A stretch of 5,789 bases of DNA from positions 1 through 5,789 of the forward strand of contig SKOL01000512.1 in assembly GCA_007120055.1 (NCBI GenBank), written 5' to 3'. The position numbers and the translations under genes are program-made. This DNA is from Anaerobacillus sp. GTDB lineage: Bacteria > Bacillota > Bacilli > Bacillales_H > Anaerobacillaceae. A model generated the notes under the pieces. The model worked only from the letters and a program-made list of their open reading frames with translations, was not told the DNA's origin and did no database searches. Shown piece after piece: positions 1 through 5,220 of this stretch (positions are counted from its first letter, which is position 1; each line of letters starts with the position of its first letter).

Positions 1-855
1 ACAGGTCTTCCAAAAATGCGAATTGAGGAAGCGGCAGCTAGACGTCAAGCACATATCGACTCGAAAAAAGAAACGATTGTTGGTGTCAATAAATATCGCT
101 TAGAACAAGAAGATCCGATTGAAATTTTGAATATTGATAACACAGCTGTTAGAGAGGCGCAAATCAGGCGCTTAGAGCAATTAAGAAGTAATCGCGATGA
201 AGAAGCAGTATCTAAAGCGCTAGAAGCGATCACTACAGCTGCAGAAACTGGTGAAGGTAATTTATTAGAGTTGGCGATTGAAGCAGCACGAGCACGTGCG
301 AGTTTAGGAGAAATTTCTGATGCATATGAAAAAGTCGTCGGTAGACATAAAGCAGTGATCCGCTCGATAAGTGGGGTTTATCGAGCTGAGTTTGCTGAAA
401 GTGAGGAAATTGATCTAGTCAGAAAACAGGCGGATGAATTTGCCGAGAACGAAGGAAGACGTCCACGGATTATGATTGCGAAACTCGGTCAAGACGGCCA
501 CGACCGTGGTGCTAAAGTTATTGGAACAGCATTTGCAGATATTGGGTTTGACGTTGATATCGGGCCGTTGTTCCAAACGCCAGAAGAAGCCGCCCAACAA
601 GCTGTCGAAAACGATGTCCATGTGATTGGTATGAGTTCTTTAGCTGCCGGTCATAAAACATTACTTCCTGAAGTGGTCAAGGAATTACGTAAACTAGGAA
701 GAGAAGATATTTTAGTCATTATCGGTGGAGTTATCCCTCCACAAGATTATGATTATTTATATGAACAAGGAGCAGCAGCTATTTTCGGACCTGGAACTGT
801 TATCCCAGTTGCAGCCCAAAAAGTATTAGAAAAAATAAACGAACAACTGCTTTGA
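1..855 (+). CDS. mutB: Methylmalonyl-CoA mutase large subunit, C-terminal part (partial at left edge)
   Basis: This is the 3' part of the adenosylcobalamin-dependent mutase that interconverts methylmalonyl-CoA and succinyl-CoA (also called scpA or mcmA). The frame is open from base 1, and the first codons read [20 protein letters not shown], which matches the end of the catalytic region in this family, so the ATG at 16 is internal and not the start. A linker of variable sequence follows, then a complete B12-binding domain (about bases 460-850). It carries the DxHxxG motif as DGHDRG, with the cobalt-ligating His codon at 499-501, then GMSSLAAGH and [11 protein letters not shown], the loops that hold the cofactor tail. 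The stop is TGA at 853-855. The downstream neighbour is meaB, the dedicated chaperone GTPase, which supports a mutase rather than another B12 isomerase. The small subunit and N-terminal catalytic barrel lie outside the window. Identification is firm; only the choice of symbol is open. Confidence 0.96.
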   Translation, partial: TGLPKMRIEEAAARRQAHIDSKKETIVGVNKYRLEQEDPIEILNIDNTAVREAQIRRLEQLRSNRDEEAVSKALEAITTAAETGEGNLLELAIEAARARASLGEISDAYEKVVGRHKAVIRSISGVYRAEFAESEEIDLVRKQADEFAENEGRRPRIMIAKLGQDGHDRGAKVIGTAFADIGFDVDIGPLFQTPEEAAQQAVENDVHVIGMSSLAAGHKTLLPEVVKELRKLGREDILVIIGGVIPPQDYDYLYEQGAAAIFGPGTVIPVAAQKVLEKINEQLL

Positions 856-859
856 TGAT

Positions 860-872
860 GTTGGTTAGTTGG
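860..872 (+). repeat. 13-bp direct repeat GTTGGTTAGTTGG, copy 1
   Basis: GTTGGTTAGTTGG occurs here just after the mutase stop codon and again, identically, at 2340-2352. Both copies lie on the upstream side of a hairpin-repeat array and in the same orientation relative to it, so the motif probably marks the left border of that element. A looser GTTAGTTGG follows at 879-887. Confidence 0.6.
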
Positions 873-905
873 TTTGTCGTTAGTTGGCTAGGACCCTCGC
901 CCGAA

Positions 906-960
906 TTTTTCCGTTAGATGGTGACCGCAGGCATACCGCCATGAGGGTTTAGTATGAAAA
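906..960 (+). repeat. Short hairpin repeat, copy A (degenerate)
   Basis: This matches the family consensus: a left arm with TTAGATGG, a core beginning GTGAC and ending CCATGAG, then GGGTTTAGTATGAAAA. The core stem is damaged here (TGACCG against CCGCCA, two mismatches), so this is a decayed outer copy. The segment GAGGGT at 943-948 could instead pair with ACCCTC at 893-898. Copy A is 73 bases from copy B, without the long hairpin that separates copies in the second array. Confidence 0.7.
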
Positions 961-978
961 TAGGTACTTGGAGGTGGA

Positions 979-1031
979 TTTTCATTCTAGATGGTGACGA
1001 ATAAATCGTCATGAGCGTTTTTGTATGAAAA
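979..1031 (+). repeat. Short hairpin repeat, copy B, in the meaB leader
   Basis: The core TGACGA, loop ATAAA, TCGTCA is a perfect 6-bp stem at 995-1011, extended by a G-T pair. The outer arms ATTTTCAT and ATGAAAAT are also complementary, closing a larger imperfect hairpin. The copy ends about 20 bases before the meaB ribosome binding site (AGGAGGAGGG, 1051-1060). If transcription enters from the mutase gene, this hairpin lies in the RNA immediately ahead of meaB. Confidence 0.8.
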
Positions 1032-1064
1032 TCGCCCGACATTTTAAAAAAGGAGGAGGGTAAC

Positions 1065-2081
1065 ATGAAAAACGATAAGGAACAAACTCCTCATAGAAAA
1101 AAGCAGTTACAGGTTGGAGATTATGTCAATGGTGTTTTAGAAAATAACCGAACGATGCTTGCACGAACAATTACTTTAGTGGAAAGTAATGCTGAAAAAC
1201 ATTTTCAGCTAGGTCAAAATGTCATTAGCGAACTTTTACCTCATACCGGGAAATCAATACGGATAGGTATTACTGGTGTCCCAGGGGCAGGAAAAAGTAC
1301 ATTAATTGAAGCTTTAGGCACCTACTTATGTGATCGTGGTCATAAAGTGGCCGTTCTAGCTGTCGACCCTAGTAGTCAAGTGTCTAAAGGTAGTATTCTT
1401 GGAGATAAAACAAGAATGGAACAATTAACCAAAAATAAAAATGCCTTTATACGTCCAACCCCTTCCGGAGGAACATTAGGTGGTGTGGCTCGAAAAAGTC
1501 GAGAAACGATGCTCGTTTGTGAGGCGGCCGGTTATGACGTCATTATCGTCGAAACTGTAGGCGTTGGGCAAAGTGAAACGACGGTTCGTTCGATGGTCGA
1601 CTTTTTCCTCGTTGTTATGATTACAGGGGCCGGTGATGAGCTTCAAGGAATGAAAAAGGGAGTATTAGAAATTGCTGATGCCATTTTTATTAATAAAGCT
1701 GATGGAGATAATAAAATAAAGGCACTTGCAGCGAAAGAAGAATATAATCAAATTTTGCACTACTTACCACCAGCAACAAAAGGCTGGGAAACGAAAGCCT
1801 ATACTTGTTCGGCTTTGGAAAATGAAGGGATAGATACGATGTGGGATGTAGTAAATAATTATATCTCTCATACAAAACAGAAAAATATATTCTATGAACG
1901 TCGCAAAGAGCAACTGTTCCTTTGGCTAAATGAAACATTACAATCCCAATTATTAAACCGCTTTTACGACCACCCAACAATAAAAAGTAGTTTACCCACA
2001 TATAAGGCAGAAATTGAAGCAGGAACAACCACAGTAACACTAGCAGCGCAAAAGTTGCTAGAAGCGTATGACCATAGTTGA
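1065..2081 (+). CDS. meaB: Methylmalonyl-CoA mutase-associated GTPase MeaB
   Basis: MeaB (the bacterial counterpart of human MMAA, formerly ArgK or LAO/AO transport ATPase) is a cytoplasmic G3E-type GTPase. It gates delivery of adenosylcobalamin to methylmalonyl-CoA mutase and protects the mutase from inactivation. The 338-residue protein is of normal family length. Visible motifs are the P-loop GVPGAGKST (71-79), DPSS (101-104), the family block around SGGTLGGVARKSRETM (134-149), the switch segment ETVGVGQSE (163-171), NKAD for guanine specificity (210-213) and a G5-like CSA (248-250). The C-terminal helical region, used for dimerisation in the family, is present. The ATG has an excellent ribosome site, AGGAGGAGGG at 1051-1060, with normal spacing. 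The gene follows the mutase on the same strand, but 209 bp away, and that gap is filled by two hairpin repeats, which is unusual for a pair expected to be co-expressed. I see no convincing promoter of its own. Confidence 0.97.
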   Translation: MKNDKEQTPHRKKQLQVGDYVNGVLENNRTMLARTITLVESNAEKHFQLGQNVISELLPHTGKSIRIGITGVPGAGKSTLIEALGTYLCDRGHKVAVLAVDPSSQVSKGSILGDKTRMEQLTKNKNAFIRPTPSGGTLGGVARKSRETMLVCEAAGYDVIIVETVGVGQSETTVRSMVDFFLVVMITGAGDELQGMKKGVLEIADAIFINKADGDNKIKALAAKEEYNQILHYLPPATKGWETKAYTCSALENEGIDTMWDVVNNYISHTKQKNIFYERRKEQLFLWLNETLQSQLLNRFYDHPTIKSSLPTYKAEIEAGTTTVTLAAQKLLEAYDHS

Positions 2082-2090
2082 ATATAATAT

Positions 2091-2205
2091 GGCTGTTCCC
2101 TAAGTGTCAGTTAACCAGTAATAGCTAATAAATACAGACGTATGAACCTTAACATATATTCTGTTTTTAGCATTTACTGTGACTGACACTTTATTTTGGG
2201 CAGCT
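2091..2205. repeat. MITE-like imperfect palindrome M1, possible terminator of meaB
   Basis: The ends are inverted: GGCTGTTCCCTAAGTGTCAGT at 2091-2111 faces ACTGACACTTTATTTTGGGC followed by AGC at 2182-2204. The inner AGTGTCAGT/ACTGACACT arms are perfect. The centre carries TAAATACAGACGTATGAA, which matches the centre of M2 (3669-3803, reverse strand) at 16 of 18 positions, so the two are copies of one element. No coding capacity is seen. It begins ten bases after the meaB stop. A long foldback there could end transcription, although no clean U-tract follows it. Confidence 0.7.
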
Positions 2206-2206
2206 G

Positions 2207-2339
2207 TTTTATATACTACGTTATTTTCAAGAAACAACTCTTGTAAACAGTGATGCTTTTTTATATGAAGTATCATGTGAAAATTGCTTAAAAGTTCAAA
2301 TTTCGTGCGGTTATTAAAGTAATCTATTATAATTATAAA
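2207..2339. other. AT-rich spacer without a gene
   Basis: No open frame with a ribosome site is visible on either strand. TATAAT at 2328-2333 is a perfect -10 hexamer and could start transcription of the downstream repeat array and PAP2 gene, but there is no good -35 at the right distance, so I do not call a promoter. A 5-bp hairpin, CAAGA/TCTTG, is the only other local structure. Confidence 0.4.
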
Positions 2340-2352
2340 GTTGGTTAGTTGG
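2340..2352 (+). repeat. 13-bp direct repeat GTTGGTTAGTTGG, copy 2
   Basis: It is identical to 860-872 and stands about 18 bases before the first short hairpin repeat of array 2. The following AGGTACATACTGGA resembles the sequence before copy B (AGGTACTTGGAGGTGGA at 962-978), so the left flank of the array is conserved beyond the 13-mer. Confidence 0.6.
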
Positions 2353-2369
2353 AAAGGTACATACTGGAC

Positions 2370-2422
2370 TTTTACATTCTAATTGATGACGATGCTCGTC
2401 ATGAACGTTTTGTATGGAAAAA
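2370..2422 (+). repeat. Short hairpin repeat, copy C
   Basis: The core ATGACGA, loop TGC, TCGTCAT is a perfect 7-bp stem. The outer base pair is A-T here where most copies have a G-T pair, which keeps the pairing. The left arm is TTTTACATTCTAATTG and the right arm GAACGTTTTGTATGGAAAA. This is the first unit of array 2. Confidence 0.85.
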
Positions 2423-2500
2423 GAACGAGTAATTTTCAGAACGAGCCTCTAAAATTCGCTAGAAGTTTACAGCGAAGAGAGGGAAATTACTCGTTCTTTT
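2419..2500 (+). repeat. Long variable-stem hairpin 1
   Basis: AAAAGAACGAGTAATTT (2419-2435) and AAATTACTCGTTCTTTT (2484-2500) form a perfect 17-bp stem around a 48-nt loop (2436-2483). The stem sequence is shared with neither of the other two long hairpins, but the loop is 37 of 48 identical to that of hairpin 2. Inside the loop, TAAA/TTTA and TTC/GAA close a small stem-loop with tetraloop GCTA. The hairpin fills the space between short repeats C and D. With T-rich and A-rich flanks it could also weakly terminate transcription either way, but the long loop makes it a poor intrinsic terminator. Confidence 0.85.
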
Positions 2501-2550
2501 ACATCTTAGATGGTGACGGAAAATTGTCATGAGAGTTTTGTATGAAAAAA
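2497..2550 (+). repeat. Short hairpin repeat, copy D
   Basis: The left arm is TTTTACATCTTAGATGG, the core TGACGG, loop AAAA, TTGTCA, and the right arm GAGAGTTTTGTATGAAAA. Two stem positions are G-T pairs, which remain paired only in an RNA of the plus strand. The core lies 127 bases after that of copy C and 126 before that of copy E. Confidence 0.85.
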
Positions 2551-2626
2551 GGCGGATGATTTCGTGAACGAGCCTCTGAGATTCGAAAGAAGGTCACAGC
2601 GAAGTGAAGGAAATCATTCGCCTTTT
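2547..2626 (+). repeat. Long variable-stem hairpin 2
   Basis: AAAAGGCGGATGATTT (2547-2562) pairs with AAATCATTCGCCTTTT (2611-2626) over 16 positions, with one G-U pair in plus-strand RNA. The 48-nt loop (2563-2610) contains GAACGAGCCTCTGAGATTCG and, further on, GAAGGTCACAGCGAAGTGAA. A small internal stem TGA..TTC/GAA..TCA carries the GNRA-type tetraloop GAAA. A frame from ATG 2542 through this loop is broken by TGA at 2557-2559. Confidence 0.85.
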
Positions 2627-2673
2627 ACACCTTAGTTGGTGACGGCGCCCGGCATGAAGGCTTAATACAAAAA
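2623..2673 (+). repeat. Short hairpin repeat, copy E (degenerate), in the PAP2 leader
   Basis: The left arm TTTTACACCTTAGTTGG is well kept. The core TGACGG, loop CGC, CCGGCA has one mismatch, and the right arm has decayed to GAAGGCTTAATACAAAAA, losing the usual GTATG. It is the last unit of array 2 and ends about 25 bases before the ribosome site of the PAP2 gene. Confidence 0.75.
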
Positions 2674-2711
2674 TACTGACAGTTTTTTATTTATTTTAAG
2701 GGAGGAAGGTA

Positions 2712-3620
2712 ATGAGTCAATTAGAGATATTACAATGGTTTACACAACTACAACATCCTTTTTTAGATCAATTTGCAAGGGTGTTTACGTTTTTAGGGAA
2801 TGAAGAGTTTTATTTTATAATTTTGCCATTAATTTATTGGTGTATATCAAAACCGGTAGGCTTTCGTCTTTTTTATATTTTCATATTTTCAATATATATT
2901 AATTCTTTCTTGAAAATTTATTTCGCAGTCACTAGGCCGATTGGTGCTGAAGGGGTTAATTCTTTATTTATTAGCTCTGCAGCTGATGCAGGGAGTCATT
3001 ACCCACATGATTCGTTTCCTAGTGGACATGCACAAGGGTCGGCAACGCTTTGGGGGTATTTAGCTTACATATTTCGAACGCCAGTTTTTATTGCGCTAGC
3101 TTGTTCGTTAATCTTCTTTATATCAATATCTAGACTTTACACCGGACTACATTGGCCAACAGACATCATTGCAGGGGTTGCTTTAGGTATTGGGATTATT
3201 ATTATCGCAATATATGTGAAGAATTTGTTATCGAAGATTAATGTTGGTCTACAACTCATTTTAGCTGTTATCGTTCCTATAATTCTCGTATTTTTGTTCC
3301 CAGAAGAAGAAGGCTTTAAATTTGCAGGATTACTTTTAGGAGCAGGAGTTGGCTACATATTAGAAAGTAAATTCGTGAAAATGGAAATCAGTGCTAGTTT
3401 TATTCGAAAAGGTATTGCTTTTGTGATTGGCTTAGTTGGAATGTTTGCAATCCAGGAAGGTTTTAAGTTCGTTTTTCCAGATATGTTTATTTTTGATTTT
3501 ATTCGCTATGCATTAATTGGTCTTTGGGGATTATTTTTAGCTCCTTTCAGTTTCGTTCTGTTTAAAATTTACGATAAAGAAGAAAAAGGATATTTTCCAA
3601 CGTTCACTAATAGAATGTAA
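2712..3620 (+). CDS. PAP2-superfamily membrane phosphatase
   Basis: This is a multi-pass membrane phosphatase of the PAP2 (type 2 phosphatidic acid phosphatase) superfamily, which removes phosphate from lipid phosphates or pyrophosphates through a phospho-histidine intermediate. All three signature motifs are intact: KX6RP (K68 to R75-P76), PSGH (103-106, with H106 the acid/base His) and SRX5HX3D (S140-R141, nucleophile H147, D151). Hydrophobic stretches surround the motifs, and a further C-terminal part with several more membrane segments (about 155-285) makes it 302 residues, longer than minimal bacterial PAP2 enzymes of about 200. The ATG is preceded by GGGAGGAAGG (2700-2709), a clear ribosome site. 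No partner gene shows the substrate. Undecaprenyl pyrophosphate, phosphatidylglycerol phosphate and phosphatidate are all possible, so I give no symbol. The leader contains hairpin repeat array 2. The gene ends facing ccdA across a shared palindrome. Confidence 0.93.
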   Translation: MSQLEILQWFTQLQHPFLDQFARVFTFLGNEEFYFIILPLIYWCISKPVGFRLFYIFIFSIYINSFLKIYFAVTRPIGAEGVNSLFISSAADAGSHYPHDSFPSGHAQGSATLWGYLAYIFRTPVFIALACSLIFFISISRLYTGLHWPTDIIAGVALGIGIIIIAIYVKNLLSKINVGLQLILAVIVPIILVFLFPEEEGFKFAGLLLGAGVGYILESKFVKMEISASFIRKGIAFVIGLVGMFAIQEGFKFVFPDMFIFDFIRYALIGLWGLFLAPFSFVLFKIYDKEEKGYFPTFTNRM

Positions 3621-3668
3621 AAATTAAAGATCGTTCAAAAGCAACAATTTATATAGAAAAAACTTTGA

Positions 3669-3803
3669 AAAAGGGGCTATCCCAAAAGTAAGTGGCAGAC
3701 ACCGTTAGGCACCAAATATAGACGGATACATAAATTTATACGTCTATATTTAGTAAGTTCTAAGTTCTGCATGGTGTCAGACACTTATAGGACAGCTCCT
3801 TTT
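3669..3803. repeat. MITE-like palindrome M2, likely bidirectional terminator
   Basis: The 135-bp element has inverted ends: AAAAGGGGCTATCCC then AAAAGTAAGTGGCAGACACC on the left, and GGTGTCAGACACTTATAGG then ACAGCTCCTTTT on the right. The centre is a second perfect inverted repeat, AAATATAGACG/CGTCTATATTT. It belongs with M1 (2091-2205). It sits between the convergent PAP2 and ccdA genes, 48 bases after one stop and 14 after the other. The long stem with T-runs at both ends suits termination on both strands. GGGCTGTCCC-type ends are reminiscent of insertion-sequence-derived small elements in Bacillaceae; no transposase is present. Confidence 0.75.
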
Positions 3804-3817
3804 CACTATAAATTTTG

Positions 3818-4504
3818 CTATATTGTTGGTGTTATATAAGCCATGTTGCCAGTAATTAAGAGCAATCCTAAAATAATTAAAAGAACACCACTAATGATTG
3901 AAATTATACGTACGTGTCTTTTTAAAACATTAATAAATTGAAAGCCGAGTGTACTTAATATTCCGATGAGTAAAAATGGTAATCCTAAGCCAAGCCCGTA
4001 AATAAATAATAATCGTCCACCTCGAAACATCGTCTCAGAATCTGCAGCCATAATTAAGATGGAACTTAACATTGGTCCGATACACGGAGTCCAACCAAAA
4101 CCGAACGCTAACCCCATTAAAGCGACACTCCATAAAGAATTTTTCTTCTTAAATAAAAAATCTAAACGAAACTCTCGATTTAATAATTGGAATTTTAATA
4201 GTCCTAATAAATGTAATCCAAATAAAATAACGATAAACCCAAAAAGTCTTGAAAAATTGTCTGAATAGCTTAAAAACGCAGAGCCTATGGTAGAAGCGGT
4301 CATCCCAAGTAAAATTAAAGGTATGATAAGACCAATGATAAAAAAGCAAATACGTACGATGATTTGTGTTCGATGATGCCGGTTGTCGTTTAATTCAGTA
4401 ACAGATAGCCCGGTGATCACAGCTAAATAACTAGGAATTAAAGGTAAAATACATGCAGATGTAAATGATAATAACCCTGCAGTAAAGGCGAGAAGGTAAT
4501 CCAT
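3818..4504 (-). CDS. ccdA: CcdA-family thiol-disulfide transporter (DsbD membrane-domain type)
   Basis: CcdA is an integral membrane protein that carries reducing equivalents from cytoplasmic thioredoxin to extracytoplasmic thioredoxin-like proteins, for example in cytochrome c maturation or spore and envelope thiol reduction. At 228 residues with about six hydrophobic segments it has the usual size. The two redox cysteines are recognisable: C18 in LLSFTSACILPLIPSYL and C141 in GFGWTPCIGPM. The first motif reads SAC rather than the common SPC, so the proline before the first cysteine is missing, while the second TPC is standard. A third cysteine, C53, lies in a membrane segment. The ATG (4504-4502) overlaps the stop of the upstream thioredoxin-like gene by one base (TAATG), so the two are probably translationally coupled and the neighbouring protein is the natural electron acceptor. 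M2 lies just beyond the stop. Confidence 0.93.
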   Translation of the reverse strand: MDYLLAFTAGLLSFTSACILPLIPSYLAVITGLSVTELNDNRHHRTQIIVRICFFIIGLIIPLILLGMTASTIGSAFLSYSDNFSRLFGFIVILFGLHLLGLLKFQLLNREFRLDFLFKKKNSLWSVALMGLAFGFGWTPCIGPMLSSILIMAADSETMFRGGRLLFIYGLGLGLPFLLIGILSTLGFQFINVLKRHVRIISIISGVLLIILGLLLITGNMAYITPTI

Positions 4505-5025
4505 TATGCTTCTCCTTCATTGTTCAACTTCTTATAAGCATCATCGTAACGTTGCTCTAGCTCCTCAGCATCTAAAATAATATAAGGATAAGCACCAAGA
4601 TTATTCCCAGCTTCATCAAAGAATACGTAAGTCGGTGAGACGTTTGCCCCGTAATAGTTAGCAATACTTCGATCTAAATCAAGTCCATATAAATGAGTAG
4701 CTTTATATTCATTTTCAAACTTATCTTGAATTTCTCCACGGCGACCGTGGAAAACAATCGTAATTACTTCAATCTCATCTTGCTCGGCAGCAAACTGTTG
4801 AATAAACGGCATCGAAAAGCTACAACATTCGCACGGAACAGCTACGAATTGTAAAATCGTTTTCTTTTCACCGATATAATTGTCTAATAAAATTGGTTCT
4901 TCATCATTAAAGCGTTCCACAGTTATAATATCTGGGTTTTCATCTACTGCCCAAAAACCATAAATCGTATAAGCCATACCACTCAAAATAAATAAAATAA
5001 ATGCAATTGATAGTTTATTTGCCAT
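4504..5025 (-). CDS. Membrane-anchored thioredoxin-like (TlpA/redoxin) protein with CECC active site
   Basis: This is a 173-residue thioredoxin-fold protein held on the outer face of the membrane by one N-terminal hydrophobic segment (about 5-25). The expected TlpA/ResA arrangement is visible: FVAVPCECCSFSMPF at 60-74 replaces the usual FWASWCxxCxxEMP, and the cis-proline loop is VSPTYVFFDEAG (129-140). The CXXC pair would be C65 and C68, with an additional cysteine C67 between them and proline instead of tryptophan before C65. The family reduces or oxidises extracytoplasmic disulfides; the partner here should be CcdA, encoded by the next gene with a one-base overlap. The start is ATG at 5025: an earlier in-frame TTG at 5040 overlaps the ribosome site and is rejected. 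A SCO-like or peroxiredoxin-like role cannot be excluded. No usual TlpA/ResA symbol is assigned because the active site differs. Confidence 0.87.
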   Translation of the reverse strand: MANKLSIAFILFILSGMAYTIYGFWAVDENPDIITVERFNDEEPILLDNYIGEKKTILQFVAVPCECCSFSMPFIQQFAAEQDEIEVITIVFHGRRGEIQDKFENEYKATHLYGLDLDRSIANYYGANVSPTYVFFDEAGNNLGAYPYIILDAEELEQRYDDAYKKLNNEGEA

Positions 5026-5031
5026 TTTGAT

Positions 5032-5038
5032 TTCCTCC
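5032..5038 (-). promoter_or_regulatory. Ribosome binding site that fixes the start of the thioredoxin-like gene
   Basis: GGAGGAA on the minus strand is followed by six bases (ATCAAA) and then ATG at 5025. The upstream TTG at 5040-5038 would place this site inside the coding sequence and has no ribosome site of its own, so ATG 5025 is preferred. Confidence 0.9.
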
Positions 5039-5046
5039 AATAATTA

Positions 5047-5097
5047 TTTTCATACAAACCTCTCATGACGGTAATCGTCAACTTTTAATCTAGAAAA
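5047..5097 (-). repeat. Short hairpin repeat, copy F, in the thioredoxin-like gene leader
   Basis: Read on the minus strand, the core TGACG, loop ATTAC, CGTCA (5080-5066) is a perfect 5-bp stem, followed by the right arm GAGAGGTTTGTATGAAAA. The left arm is diverged (TTTTCTAGATTAAAAGT). The copy ends about nine bases before the ribosome site of the thioredoxin-like gene and points the same way as that gene. Confidence 0.8.
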
Positions 5098-5173
5098 GGC
5101 GGGTGCTTTTCCTCACTTCACCTTGACCTTCTTAAGAATCTCAGACGTTCGTTCGCAAAAGCACCCACCTTTT
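5094..5173 (-). repeat. Long variable-stem hairpin 3
   Basis: On the minus strand AAAAGGTGGGTGCTTTT (5173-5157) pairs with AAAAGCACCCGCCTTTT (5110-5094) over 17 positions, with one U-G pair that would be a C-A mismatch on the other strand. The 46-nt loop keeps the family sequence, including GTCTGAGATTC, TTAA, GAAGGTCA and GAAGTGAGG. The stem sequence differs from hairpins 1 and 2 but is conserved in length. It lies between short repeats G and F. Confidence 0.85.
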
Positions 5174-5220
5174 TTCATACAAAACCCTCATGACGAGGCA
5201 GCGTCACCATCTACAACGAA
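5171..5220 (-). repeat. Short hairpin repeat, copy G
   Basis: On the minus strand: left arm TTTTCGTTGTAGATGG, core TGACG, loop CTGCCT, CGTCA, right arm GAGGGTTTTGTATGAAAA, the closest copy to the consensus on that side. The core is 126 bases before that of copy F, the same period as in array 2. Confidence 0.85.

Noticed and set aside
45..233. Minus-strand frames inside the mutase, meaB and ccdA genes (also 415-621, 1690-2040), the plus-strand frame 4059-4268, and the minus-strand frame 4149-4349
   Set aside because: They are overlapped by well-identified genes, have no ribosome sites and no recognisable protein features.
1025..1063. Leader peptide of 12 codons starting in copy B and ending one base before the meaB ATG
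   Set aside because: The frame runs through the meaB ribosome site (reading KKGGG) and has only a weak site of its own; most likely coincidence.
856..1064. Cobalamin riboswitch before meaB
   Set aside because: I find no B12-box-like sequence. The structure present is the dispersed repeat, which also precedes genes unrelated to B12.
2419..2500. Hairpin 1 as a standard intrinsic terminator
   Set aside because: The 48-nt loop and the short T-run of four bases followed by ACAT are unlike an efficient terminator; partial effect is possible.
2370..2673. CRISPR array
   Set aside because: The units are longer than CRISPR repeats, and the parts between them are not unique spacers but self-complementary hairpins with a conserved loop. 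No cas genes are present.
2676..2705. Promoter from CTGACA at 2676 for the PAP2 gene
   Set aside because: At the proper spacing the -10 position falls in the ribosome site, with no TATAAT-like hexamer.
5026..5040. TTG start at 5040 giving an N-terminal extension MEEIK to the thioredoxin-like protein
   Set aside because: The extra codons overlap the GGAGGAA ribosome site that is ideally spaced for ATG 5025.
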